From Streptomyces sp. CoH27 (lineage in GTDB: Bacteria; Actinomycetota; Actinomycetes; Streptomycetales; Streptomycetaceae), in NCBI RefSeq assembly GCF_020181035.1, contig NZ_JAIQYY010000015.1, forward strand, positions 1 to 44,526: 44,526 nt of DNA. The letters run 5' to 3'. Position 1 is the first letter of the stretch; each line of letters begins with the position of its first letter. Of this stretch, positions 30,803 to 38,462 are shown piece by piece. The translations under genes were made by a program, and so were the position numbers. The notes under the pieces were generated by a model, which saw nothing but the letters and a program-made list of their open reading frames with translations, was not told where the DNA came from and searched no databases.

Positions 30803-31807
30803 TCAGCCGCGCTCGCCTTCGCCGCCCTGCTTCATCGCCCGGCGTCGCCGCCACACCGCCACCGGCAGCACCGCCGCGACGGCCGCACCCTCCGGGGCCA
30901 CCGTCAGGGCGGCGGACGCCGAGGACTGCTGGGAGATGCCGGGCTGGTCGAAGGTGTCCGGGATCGGCAGAGTGCCCCAGCGGTTGATCGGCCAGGCCTT
31001 GACGATCGCGCGGCCCACGACGTCGCTGACCGGGACCATGCCGTGGTGCGCGTCGGTCTGGTTGTACCGCGAGTCCCGGGAGTTCTGGCGGTGGTCGCCC
31101 ATCACCCAGATGAAGCCCTCAGGGACCTTGACCTTGAACTGGCCGCCCTGGTCGTCCACGCTGCACGGAGTGTTGCCGGGGTAGACGTACGGCTCGTTCA
31201 GCGCGTGGCCGTTGACCAGCAGCGGGCCCGAGTTCTTGCACTCGACCGTGTCGCCGCCGACGCCGATCACCCGCTTGATGAGGTCCTTCTCCTCCGCCGA
31301 CGGCATCAGGCCGATCCAGCTGAGGACCTTCTGCACCGGGTTCGGATTCGGCGCCGGCTCGCCCGCCAGCCAGTTGTCCGGGTCGTGGAAGACGACCACC
31401 TCGCCGCGCTCGGGCTTGGAGCCGAACCACGGGGTGAGCTTGTCGACCAGGACGCGGTCGCCCTGCTGGAGGGTGTTCTGCATCGAGTCGGACGGGATCG
31501 AGAACGCCTGCACCAGGAACGTCTTGATCAACAACGCCAGGACCAGCGCGATGCCGATGAGGATCGGCAGCTCCTTCCAGAAGGAGCGTGGTTTCCTCGG
31601 TGGGCGGGCGCCTTCACCCGTACCCTCGCCCGCACCCGCGTCGTCGGCTCGCGGGTGCTGCTCGTCGTCCGGCGTGCGGTCGTCGCCCGCCGCGTCATTC
31701 CCGGAGGTCATGGCGCCGTCCGGGCCGGGTGCGTTCGCTTCCACGGGGTGCCCGCGGTGCTCCTCGCCGTCGTGTCCCGACCGTGCGCCAACCGCCACAT
31801 CCCCCAC
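30803..31807 (-). CDS. sipY: Type I signal peptidase (SipY-like)
   Basis: 334 residues. A long disordered acidic N-tail (about 1-75) precedes the membrane helix LPILIGIALVLALLIKTFLV. Catalytic Ser is in IPSDSMQNTL, Lys in LIKRVIGVGGD. MGDHRQNSRDSR is the box E-like region. A C-terminal hydrophobic segment ends in WRRRRAMK. Start: GTG at 31807 with GAGGAG upstream. The first 113 bases lie inside the end of sipX in another frame, so part of the acidic tail is double-coded. Confidence 0.92.
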   Translation of the reverse strand: MGDVAVGARSGHDGEEHRGHPVEANAPGPDGAMTSGNDAAGDDRTPDDEQHPRADDAGAGEGTGEGARPPRKPRSFWKELPILIGIALVLALLIKTFLVQAFSIPSDSMQNTLQQGDRVLVDKLTPWFGSKPERGEVVVFHDPDNWLAGEPAPNPNPVQKVLSWIGLMPSAEEKDLIKRVIGVGGDTVECKNSGPLLVNGHALNEPYVYPGNTPCSVDDQGGQFKVKVPEGFIWVMGDHRQNSRDSRYNQTDAHHGMVPVSDVVGRAIVKAWPINRWGTLPIPDTFDQPGISQQSSASAALTVAPEGAAVAAVLPVAVWRRRRAMKQGGEGERG

Positions 31808-32786
31808 GCCAACTCCTCACTCTGTGCCGCTGCCTGCCCGTGATACGGCGCAGGCCCACCACTCCCATAACGAGCGGGAGTTCCGCAGGGGTCGGGAGCT
31901 GGGTGATTCCGTTCGGATTCTCGGGGGCAACCCTATGCGACAGCCGGGGAGCGGCGGTCGCACCCGACACGGAGTGGGCGACGCTTGCGAAGGTTTTAGG
32001 TTCCTGCAGACGAGTCCAATGGCCGAAGGGCCAGCCGATGGCGACGGCCCGGCCGACGACGGAGCTCAGGGAGACCGTGCCGCCGTAGGCCGTGTTCATG
32101 TGGAAGCGGGAGTCGGCGGAGTTGCCCCGGTGGTCGCCCATCACCCACAGCCGGCCCTTGGGGACGGTGATGTCGAAGCGCATGGCGGACGGGGCGTCAC
32201 CCGGATAGATGTAGTTGCCCTCGGTGAGCGGGGTGCCGTTGACGGTGATCCGCCCCTGCGCGTCACAGCACTTGACGTGGTCGCCGCCGACCCCGATGAC
32301 CCTCTTGATCAGGTCTTTCTCATTGTCGGAGGGCAGCAGGCCGATGAAGGTGAGGCCTTCCTTGACCTGCTTGACGACGACGGGATCGTTCTTCTTGGTG
32401 GTCTGCTCGTCCGCCAGCCAGCCGCCCGGGTCGTGGAAGACGACGACGTCCCCGCGCGCGGGCTCCGAGCCGAACCACGGGGTGAACTTGTCGACCAGGA
32501 CGCGGTCGCCGATCCGGATCGTCTGTTCCATGGAGCCGGACGGGATCACGAAGGCCTGGACGAGGAACGTCTTCAAGACGAGCGCGATGAGGACGGCGAC
32601 TCCCACCAGAAGAGGGATCTCACGAACGGCTGAACGCCGTCGCTTGCGCTTGACCTTGCGCTGGAGCTTGCGCCGCTCCGCGCGCGTGCGGCCGCCGCCG
32701 GGTGCCGAGGTGCGGCGCGCTCCGGTGGGCAGCAGGTCGTCGGCGGGGCCCGCGGGCACCCCGCGCGGTTTGCCGCGGTTACCCAT
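31695..32786 (-). CDS. sipX: Type I signal peptidase (SipX-like)
   Basis: 363 residues. A basic N-tail (RRKLQRKVKRKRRRS) precedes the helix LLVGVAVLIALVLKTFLVQA. Catalytic Ser is in IPSGSMEQT, Lys in LIKRVIGVGGD, and MGDHRGNSADSR follows. After TPAELPLVMGVVGLRR the chain continues for about 45 Arg/Gly-rich residues with no clear C-terminal membrane helix. These residues overlap sipY by 113 bp. Start: ATG at 32786 with GGAGGG upstream, overlapping the sipW stop by 8 bp. The Arg-rich tail may be a recent extension after loss of an earlier stop. Confidence 0.9.
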   Translation of the reverse strand: MGNRGKPRGVPAGPADDLLPTGARRTSAPGGGRTRAERRKLQRKVKRKRRRSAVREIPLLVGVAVLIALVLKTFLVQAFVIPSGSMEQTIRIGDRVLVDKFTPWFGSEPARGDVVVFHDPGGWLADEQTTKKNDPVVVKQVKEGLTFIGLLPSDNEKDLIKRVIGVGGDHVKCCDAQGRITVNGTPLTEGNYIYPGDAPSAMRFDITVPKGRLWVMGDHRGNSADSRFHMNTAYGGTVSLSSVVGRAVAIGWPFGHWTRLQEPKTFASVAHSVSGATAAPRLSHRVAPENPNGITQLPTPAELPLVMGVVGLRRITGRQRHRVRSWRGGCGGWRTVGTRRRGAPRAPRGSERTRPGRRHDLRE

Positions 32787-33480
32787 GCGCGCCCTCCGCG
32801 GAAGGCGCCGGCACGCGCGCGTAGGCGGAGGCCCGCGTCAGGTGCGTCCAGTGGGCGTACGGCCAGACGATCCAGTCGGCCCGGCCGATGACGTCGCCGA
32901 CCGGGATCATGCCGCCGCCGGGCGAGCCGAGGTGGTCGCGGGAGTCGCTGGAGTCGCTGCGGTGGTCGCCGAGGACGAACAGGCGCCCAGGGGGCACCGC
33001 GACGTCGAAGGGCACGCTGGAGGCGCTGTCCCCGGGGTAGAGGAAGGCCGACTCGTCGACCGCTCGGCCGTTCACCTCGATCCTCCCCGACTTGTCACAG
33101 CAGACCACATGGTCTCCCCCTACCCCGACGACGCGTTTGACATAGTCGGCGTCCCCGAAGTATCCGGTGCCGTCGAACACGATCACGTCGCCGCGGCGCG
33201 GCTGGGCACCGAAACGGTACGCCAACTTATTTACGAGAACGCGGTCGCCGATCCTCAAGCCCTGCTCCATGGATCCGCTCGGAATCTGGAACGGTTGCAC
33301 CACGAAAGCGTTGAGAACCAGCAAAAAGGCCAGACAGGCGAAGAGGGTGAGGGTGATCCGGCCACCCGGCAGCCACTCGGCGATCCGCGACACCAACGCG
33401 AAACGCGACCGTCCCTCCGGCCCCGGGGAATCCGGATGGGAGGAGCGGTCGCGTTGCGTCGGCTGTGCTTCGGTGTCCAT
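32779..33480 (-). CDS. sipW: Type I signal peptidase (SipW-like)
   Basis: 233 residues. One N-terminal helix (ITLTLFACLAFLLVLNAFVV); catalytic Ser in IPSGSMEQGL and Lys in YVKRVVGVGGD; LGDHRSDSSDSRDH near the end. No C-terminal membrane segment, so it has a single anchor. It is the first of the four and lies 45 bp after rplS. Known: Streptomyces lividans has the same four-gene set, each with its own substrate preference. Confidence 0.92.
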   Translation of the reverse strand: MDTEAQPTQRDRSSHPDSPGPEGRSRFALVSRIAEWLPGGRITLTLFACLAFLLVLNAFVVQPFQIPSGSMEQGLRIGDRVLVNKLAYRFGAQPRRGDVIVFDGTGYFGDADYVKRVVGVGGDHVVCCDKSGRIEVNGRAVDESAFLYPGDSASSVPFDVAVPPGRLFVLGDHRSDSSDSRDHLGSPGGGMIPVGDVIGRADWIVWPYAHWTHLTRASAYARVPAPSAEGAHG

Positions 33481-33525
33481 CGGGGCGAGATGCTATCCCG
33501 CCTCGCTATGGCCTCCGCGGTGCGC

Positions 33526-33876
33526 TCAGCTGTCGCGCTTCTCCTTGATCTTCGCGGCCTTGCCGCGCAGGTCACGGAGGTAGTACAGCTTGGCGCGGCG
33601 CACGTCACCACGGGTGACGAGCTCGATCTTCTCGACGATCGGGGTGTGCACCGGGAAGGTGCGCTCGACGCCGACGGAGAACGAGACCTTGCGGACCGTG
33701 AAGGTCTCGCGGACACCGGAGCCCTGGCGACGGATCACAACGCCCTTGAACTGCTGCACACGGGAGCGGTTGCCCTCGATGACGCGGACGTGGACGTTGA
33801 CGGTGTCACCCGGGCGGAAGGCCGGGACGTCGCTGCGCAGCGACGCGGCGTCGACGGAGTCGAGCAGGTGAGACAT
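33526..33876 (-). CDS. rplS: 50S ribosomal protein L19
   Basis: 116 residues. Start at ATG 33876 (MSHLLDSVDAASLRSDVPAF), then RPGDTVNVHVRVIEGNRSRV, QQFKGVVIRRQGSGVRETFT and a C-terminal KLYYLRDLRGKAAKIKEKR. Role: sits at the 30S-50S interface. Only a weak GAAGAAAG site is visible. It is separated from trmD by 135 bp, so it may have its own promoter. Confidence 0.97.
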   Translation of the reverse strand: MSHLLDSVDAASLRSDVPAFRPGDTVNVHVRVIEGNRSRVQQFKGVVIRRQGSGVRETFTVRKVSFSVGVERTFPVHTPIVEKIELVTRGDVRRAKLYYLRDLRGKAAKIKEKRDS

Positions 33877-34011
33877 TTCGTCTGCTTTCTTCGCTGATGC
33901 CACAGGTCATCAACGGAAACTAGGTGTACAAGAGGTCTGCCGTGCGGGTCGGGACGGGCGTCGTGTCCCCCTGTGGCAGGGGCGCACGCCGGACGGGCGC
34001 ACAACAGCGGT

Positions 34012-34845
34012 CTATTCTTCCACGCCCCCGGCCCGCCGCCAAAATCGGCCGAACGGCTCGCCGTCGGGGTCCGGCTCCCAGCCCAGGATCGAGAGCATCT
34101 CGCGGTCCTTCTTGTCGAAGGCCTTGGGATCGCAGCGCTCGATCAGGTCGGGCCGGTTGACGGTCGTACGCTTCAGGGCCTCGTCGCGGCGCCAGCGGGC
34201 GATCTTGCCGTGGTGGCCGCTGAGCAGCACCTCGGGGATGTCCCGGCCGCGCCAGACGGGCGGCTTGGTGTAGACGGGGCCTTCCAGGAGGTTGGCCATG
34301 GCGCCGGGCGCGAAGGAGTCGTCGCGGTGGGACTCGGCGTTGCCGAGGACGCCGGGCAGCAGCCGCGCCACGGCCTCCGTGATGACGAGTACGGCCGCCT
34401 CGCCGCCGGCGAGGACGTAGTCGCCGATCGAGACCTCGTAGACGGGCACGCGCGTCGCGTACTCGTCCATGACGCGCCGGTCGATGCCCTCGTAGCGGGC
34501 CGGCGTGAAGATCAGCCAGGGGCGCTCGGAGAGCTCGACGGCCAGTTCCTGGGTGAAGGGGCGGCCGCTGGGCGTGGGCACGATGATCGCGGGGGCCTGC
34601 GCGCCGGTCTCGTAGCCGTCGGCGAGGACCGTGTCCAGGGCGTCACCCCAGGGGTCGGTCTTCATGACCATGCCGGGGCCGCCGCCGTACGGGGTGTCGT
34701 CGACCGTGTTGTGCCGGTCGTACGTCCACGCGCGCAGGTCGTGCACATGGACGTTCAGCTGTCCACGCGCGCGTGCCTTGCCGACGAGGGAGACGTTCAG
34801 GGGCTCCAGGTACTCGGGGAAGATCGTGACGACGTCGAGGCGCAT
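34012..34845 (-). CDS. trmD: tRNA (guanine37-N1)-methyltransferase
   Basis: 277 residues, SPOUT (knotted) SAM enzyme. MRLDVVTIFPEYLEPL opens it, DDTPYGGGPGMVMK is the conserved tRNA-binding loop, and YEVSIGDYVLAGGEAAVLV is the SAM-binding knot. Role: methylates G37 of tRNAs with a G36, preventing +1 frameshifts. The start overlaps the rimM stop as ATGA, so the two are coupled. Confidence 0.97.
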   Translation of the reverse strand: MRLDVVTIFPEYLEPLNVSLVGKARARGQLNVHVHDLRAWTYDRHNTVDDTPYGGGPGMVMKTDPWGDALDTVLADGYETGAQAPAIIVPTPSGRPFTQELAVELSERPWLIFTPARYEGIDRRVMDEYATRVPVYEVSIGDYVLAGGEAAVLVITEAVARLLPGVLGNAESHRDDSFAPGAMANLLEGPVYTKPPVWRGRDIPEVLLSGHHGKIARWRRDEALKRTTVNRPDLIERCDPKAFDKKDREMLSILGWEPDPDGEPFGRFWRRAGGVEE

Positions 34846-35387
34846 CAGGACTCTTCCCGGGTCGAGTCGATCACCGCGCGGTCGTCGATCAGGCCCGGCG
34901 GGGGCGCGATGACGGCCTTCTGCTCCTCCAGGTCGATCTCGGTGACGATCTCCTCCACGAAGGGGATCATCACCTCGCTGCCGTCGGGGCGCTCCACGAT
35001 GAACAGGTCCTGCGAGGGCAGGTGCGAGATCTCGGTGATCCGGCCGACCTCCTGCCCGTCCTCGGTGACCACGTCGAGGTCGATGAGCTGATGGTCGTAG
35101 TACTCGTCCTCGCCCTCGGGGAGCTCCTCCGGGTCGACCTCGGCGATCAGCAGGGTGTTGCGCAGGGCCTCGGCCGCGTTGCGGTCGGTGACGCCCTCGA
35201 AGCGCAGGAGGAGGCGGCCGCTGTGGACGCGCCCCGTCTCGATGGTCAGCGGTCCCGTGGAGGCGGGATCCGTGGCGAGTACGGCGCCGGGCGCGAGCCT
35301 GAGTTCCGGCTCGTCGGTACGCACCTCGACGGTGACCTCACCCTTGATGCCATGGGCACGGCCGATCCGTGCGACTACCAGCTGCAC
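34845..35387 (-). CDS. rimM: 16S rRNA processing protein RimM
   Basis: 180 residues from the GTG at 35387 (QLVVARIGRAHGIKGEVTVE), which has AGGAG upstream at slightly long spacing. An N-terminal beta-barrel is followed by the PRC-barrel domain (YYDHQLIDLDVVTEDGQEVG), ending in IPFVEEIVTEIDLEEQKAVI. Role: assists maturation of the 30S head and binds S19. The open frame upstream to 35510 overlaps khpA and is not supported. Confidence 0.95.
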   Translation of the reverse strand: MQLVVARIGRAHGIKGEVTVEVRTDEPELRLAPGAVLATDPASTGPLTIETGRVHSGRLLLRFEGVTDRNAAEALRNTLLIAEVDPEELPEGEDEYYDHQLIDLDVVTEDGQEVGRITEISHLPSQDLFIVERPDGSEVMIPFVEEIVTEIDLEEQKAVIAPPPGLIDDRAVIDSTREES

Positions 35388-35469
35388 CTGTCCAAATCTC
35401 CTGTCATACGACTGCGGGCCGGGGACGGCCCAGTGGCCCTCCCCGGCCCGAGCCGGTTGCGATGAAGCG

Positions 35470-35709
35470 TCAGCGGACGTGGTCCACGTCGACGAGGTCG
35501 ACGCGGACACCGCGACCGCCGATGGCGCCCACGACGGTGCGCAGAGCGCGCGCGGTACGGCCGTTGCGGCCGATCACCTTGCCGAGGTCGTCGGGGTGGA
35601 CCCGGACCTCCAGCACGCGCCCGCGGCGCAGGTTGCGCGAGGCGACCTGCACATCGTCAGGGTTGTCGACGATGCCCTTCACGAGGTGCTCAAGCGCCTC
35701 TTCGAGCAT
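35470..35709 (-). CDS. khpA: KH-domain RNA-binding protein KhpA
   Basis: 79 residues. A single type II KH domain: LEEALEHLVKGIVDNPDDVQ, then VHPDDLGKVIGRNGRTARAL with the GxxG loop as GRNG. Known: it usually sits between rpsP and rimM and, with KhpB/Jag, binds RNA. The ATG at 35709 is five bases from the rpsP stop. Confidence 0.95.
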   Translation of the reverse strand: MLEEALEHLVKGIVDNPDDVQVASRNLRRGRVLEVRVHPDDLGKVIGRNGRTARALRTVVGAIGGRGVRVDLVDVDHVR

Positions 35710-35714
35710 GCTGC

Positions 35715-36134
35715 TCAGGCCTCGGTCGACTCGGACTCAGCCGCGGCCTCGTCCTTCTTCTCAGCCTTCTTCTTCTGGGTGATCGCCTCACCCTTGCCCT
35801 CGTCGTCACCGCCGAGAGCCTCGAACGACGGACGCGCGGCCTTCGGCTCGGCGACGAGCAGCGGCGCGGGAGCCGGCTCGCCCTTGAACTTCTGCCAGTC
35901 GCCGGTCTTCTTCAGGATGGCGAGAACGGGCTCGGTCGGCTGCGCGCCGACACCCAGCCAGTACGCCACGCGGTCGGCGTCCACCTCGATGACCGACGGG
36001 TTGTAGGTCGGGTGGTACTTGCCGATCTCCTCGATCGCACGGCCGTCACGGCGGGTGCGGGAGTCGGCGACGACGATGCGGTAGTGAGGCGAACGGATCT
36101 TGCCCAGACGCTTCAGCTTGATCTTGACTGCCAC
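35715..36134 (-). CDS. rpsP: 30S ribosomal protein S16
   Basis: 139 residues from the GTG at 36134 (AVKIKLKRLGKIRSPHYRIV), with AGGAG upstream at long spacing. The core S16 domain (1-80) is followed by a charged tail rich in Ala, Lys and Glu (ITQKKKAEKKDEAAAES), making it about 1.7 times the length of Escherichia coli S16; such tails are common in actinobacteria. It is the first gene of the rpsP-khpA-rimM-trmD run. Confidence 0.96.
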   Translation of the reverse strand: MAVKIKLKRLGKIRSPHYRIVVADSRTRRDGRAIEEIGKYHPTYNPSVIEVDADRVAYWLGVGAQPTEPVLAILKKTGDWQKFKGEPAPAPLLVAEPKAARPSFEALGGDDEGKGEAITQKKKAEKKDEAAAESESTEA

Positions 36135-36437
36135 GGGAGTGGGTTCTCCTGGATTTGACGTGGTTGGGCACGGCGAGCTGCCGCGTGGGGTTGCGGTACC
36201 CGAGTGCCCGATGGACGCGTCAGCCGGAGGAGAGAGGGGTCCTGTGCGGCTGTCGAGTACAGCTAGCCATTGTGCCACACCCTGCGGGTCGCCTCTGGCC
36301 GAGGGGCGTGAGCCGGGCATGCGTGAGGCGCACCCGGCGTGGAGGTGACCGTACGTCGGGTGCGCGGCCCGGTGTTGTCGAGTTGCTGCCGAAGGCCGTC
36401 ACCGGCACCCACGAGATGCCGGTACGCGCGGCCCGCG

Positions 36438-37034
36438 TCACGCCGCTCCGGCGACCTCCGGGATTCTGAACGGCTTGCCGCAGCCGCCGCAGACGATCGG
36501 GGCCTGGGCCAGGACCGAGGGGACCACCCGGACGTTGCGCCCGCAGTCGCAGACCGCCTTGACGCGGACGCCTCCGCCGGAGGAGCCGTGCCGGGCGGCC
36601 GGGCCGCGGAAGCTGCGGGGGGTGTCGGACGTGGTGGCCGCCGTGTGGGCCTTCAGCGCGCGCTGGAGCCGCTCGATGGTCGGGCGGTAGCGCCGCTTCG
36701 CCTCGGGGTTGAGCGTGACCAGGGAGAAGCCGCTGCTCGGGTGCGGCTCCTCGGGGTGGTCCAGGCCCAGCTCCTCGGCGATCGCCAGGAAGCGGCGGTT
36801 GTGGTACCGGCCGGCGCGGGAGGTGTCGCGGATCCCACGGGCGGCGGCGATGCCGTGGACTGCCTCATGGAGCAGTCGCTCGAAGGAGAGCTCGTGCCCG
36901 CACGCGGACGACGACTCTCCGATCAGGGATTCTGGCGCGGCGAGATCCGGCAGCTCGGGGTGGTACCGCTGAATGTCGGCCCACGCCTGCGCCAGCTCCG
37001 CGGCGAGAACAGGTGGTGTCTGTGTCGTGCTCAC
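36438..37034 (-). CDS. HExxH metallopeptidase-like protein with zinc ribbon
   Basis: 198 residues. LLHEAVHGIAAARG contains the zinc-protease motif H-E-x-x-H, with a downstream RYHNRRFLAIAEELGL helix as in SprT-type proteins. The C-terminal part has Cys-x-Cys (VCDCG) and Cys-x-x-Cys (VCGGCGKPF), a likely zinc ribbon. The combination resembles SprT-like/Spartan peptidases, which degrade DNA-protein cross-links, but the family is not certain. Start: GTG at 37034 has no ribosome binding site, so the mRNA may be leaderless. It is a single gene, transcribed toward rpsP. Confidence 0.7.
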   Translation of the reverse strand: MSTTQTPPVLAAELAQAWADIQRYHPELPDLAAPESLIGESSSACGHELSFERLLHEAVHGIAAARGIRDTSRAGRYHNRRFLAIAEELGLDHPEEPHPSSGFSLVTLNPEAKRRYRPTIERLQRALKAHTAATTSDTPRSFRGPAARHGSSGGGVRVKAVCDCGRNVRVVPSVLAQAPIVCGGCGKPFRIPEVAGAA

Positions 37035-37546
37035 GTAATGACAACGAGCGGGAGCTCGAATGTGTTCCTATTCCGGGTCATCCCAAATAATTTGCACGTA
37101 CCCGTCAGTTGCCGCTGATGCGTCCTGACGAGGGCGGGTGCGCTGATCTGCGGAGAAGCCGCACAGCTCCTACCAAGCTGGTGCGTAGTCCGCCCTACGA
37201 CCCGGCGAGTAGTGCCCCGGACGACGGCTGCGCAAGAGACGTTTCGGCCGCGCTCGGCGCACAGCCACACCTTGGTCAGCGTCCGTGACGGTCGTGACGT
37301 TACCGCGCACCGCCCGACCTCCTGGCACCGGTCCGTCCCCGGGAACGGACACCGTAGGGTCCTCCAGATTGCCGGGGTGTGAAATCTCGCCACAGAGGCA
37401 CTCCGGCCTCAAGCAGGGCTCTACGACCTCTGGACGCCACCGCGAGCCGGGAGTTACCTGGCATACGTGGGAAGTGCGCGCGCACGGCACGGGGGCCAGG
37501 CGACCGGGCGCGGCGGCGAACTGTCGGCGGATTGGGGCGCTTACCT
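37035..37546. other. 512-bp divergent gap
   Basis: Between the HExxH gene (minus) and the methyltransferase gene (plus). Its left 100 bp are AT-rich for this genome (CCCAAATAATTTGCACG), likely promoter DNA. The right half holds inverted repeats: GTCCGTCCCCGGGAACGGAC near 37332 and the hairpin at 37371-37407. Open frames here lack starts and ribosome binding sites. Confidence 0.6.
37362..37434 (+). promoter_or_regulatory. Structured element upstream of the methyltransferase gene
   Basis: GCCGGGGTG (37371) pairs with CACTCCGGC (37399-37407) with one G-U pair; the outer TCCAGA (near 37362) pairs with TCTGGA (37429-37434). It could be a leader RNA or an end of a transcript. It does not match any riboswitch family I know. 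Confidence 0.35.
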
Positions 37547-38455
37547 ATGACACCTACGCTCGTGCGGCAGCACACTGCTCACGCGGACCCCGCACCCCGC
37601 GTGGACCTGTGCGCACGCGCGCGTGACTGGTCCGAGATCCAGGAGCGGATGCTGGTGCCGCTCTACGAAGCCGTCCACGAGCGGCTCGAAGTGGGCCCCG
37701 CCACCCGGCTCCTGGGCCTGCGCTGCGGCTCGGGGCTGGCCCTGCTGATGGCGGCCGCGAGAGGGGCCACGGTCACCGGCGTCGACACCTCCTCCCCCGA
37801 ACGCCTCGCCCTCGCCCGCGAACGTCTGCTGCCGCATGCCGCGCACGGCGGGGTCAGGGGCCTGCCCGGCGAGCCCCGAGGGCATGGCGGGCCCCCCGAA
37901 ATCGGCCGTACGCGTGCGCGTGCCGGCGAGGAGCTCATCGCCGGGTCGCCCGTCGAGGCCGTCGGCGCGTACAACCTCGTGACCGTCTTCGAACCCGTCG
38001 GGTGTCTCGCCGGGGACGCCGAGGGGCTCGGGGAGCTGCTGGCGCAGGCTCTGCCGCGGGCCGCACGGGGGGCCGCTGTGGTGCTGACCGGCTGGGGGCC
38101 GCCTGAGCGGTGTGCCACCTCCTCGGTGCTGCGGGTGGCGGCGAAGCTCGCCGATCCGCTGCGGAGCACGGGCAGTTGGCGGCCGGCCCAGCGGGACGAC
38201 CTGGAGGAGGTCGCACAGCGCGCCGGGCTCAAGCCGGACGGCTCCGGGCGGGTCGCCTGCCCCTTCGGGTACGCCGACCTCGACAGCGCGGTACGCGGTC
38301 TGCTGTCGACGGGGCTGTTCGACGCGGCGATCGCGGCGACGGACGCCAAGCAGGTCGACAAGGAACTGGCCGAGGCCCTGCATCCGTACCGGCGCCCGGA
38401 CGGGACCGTGTGGATGCCGAACGTCTTCCGCTACCTCGTCGCGCGCGTGCCCTGA
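37547..38455 (+). CDS. Class I SAM-dependent methyltransferase-like protein
   Basis: 302 residues. A Rossmann-type SAM fold: motif I reads LLGLRCGSGLALLM (usually LDLGCGTG), then TVTGVDTSSPERLALARERL, then AYNLVTVFEPVGCLAG, and TVWMPNVFRYLVAR at the end. The acidic residue of motif I is missing, but the Gly-rich loop and the Asp of motif II (VDTS) are present. Start: ATG at 37547, after a GGGGCG stretch that is a poor site. Substrate unknown. It ends seven bases from the ftsH stop on the opposite strand. Confidence 0.75.
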   Translation: MTPTLVRQHTAHADPAPRVDLCARARDWSEIQERMLVPLYEAVHERLEVGPATRLLGLRCGSGLALLMAAARGATVTGVDTSSPERLALARERLLPHAAHGGVRGLPGEPRGHGGPPEIGRTRARAGEELIAGSPVEAVGAYNLVTVFEPVGCLAGDAEGLGELLAQALPRAARGAAVVLTGWGPPERCATSSVLRVAAKLADPLRSTGSWRPAQRDDLEEVAQRAGLKPDGSGRVACPFGYADLDSAVRGLLSTGLFDAAIAATDAKQVDKELAEALHPYRRPDGTVWMPNVFRYLVARVP

Positions 38456-38462
38456 AGATCTC

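Noticed and set aside
29977..33480. Recent tandem duplication of the signal peptidase genes
   Set aside because: The four proteins differ widely outside the catalytic boxes and the same set is known across Streptomyces, so the duplications are old.
37362..37434. Known riboswitch (cobalamin or cyclic di-AMP type)
   Set aside because: The conserved boxes of these families are absent; only generic stems are seen.
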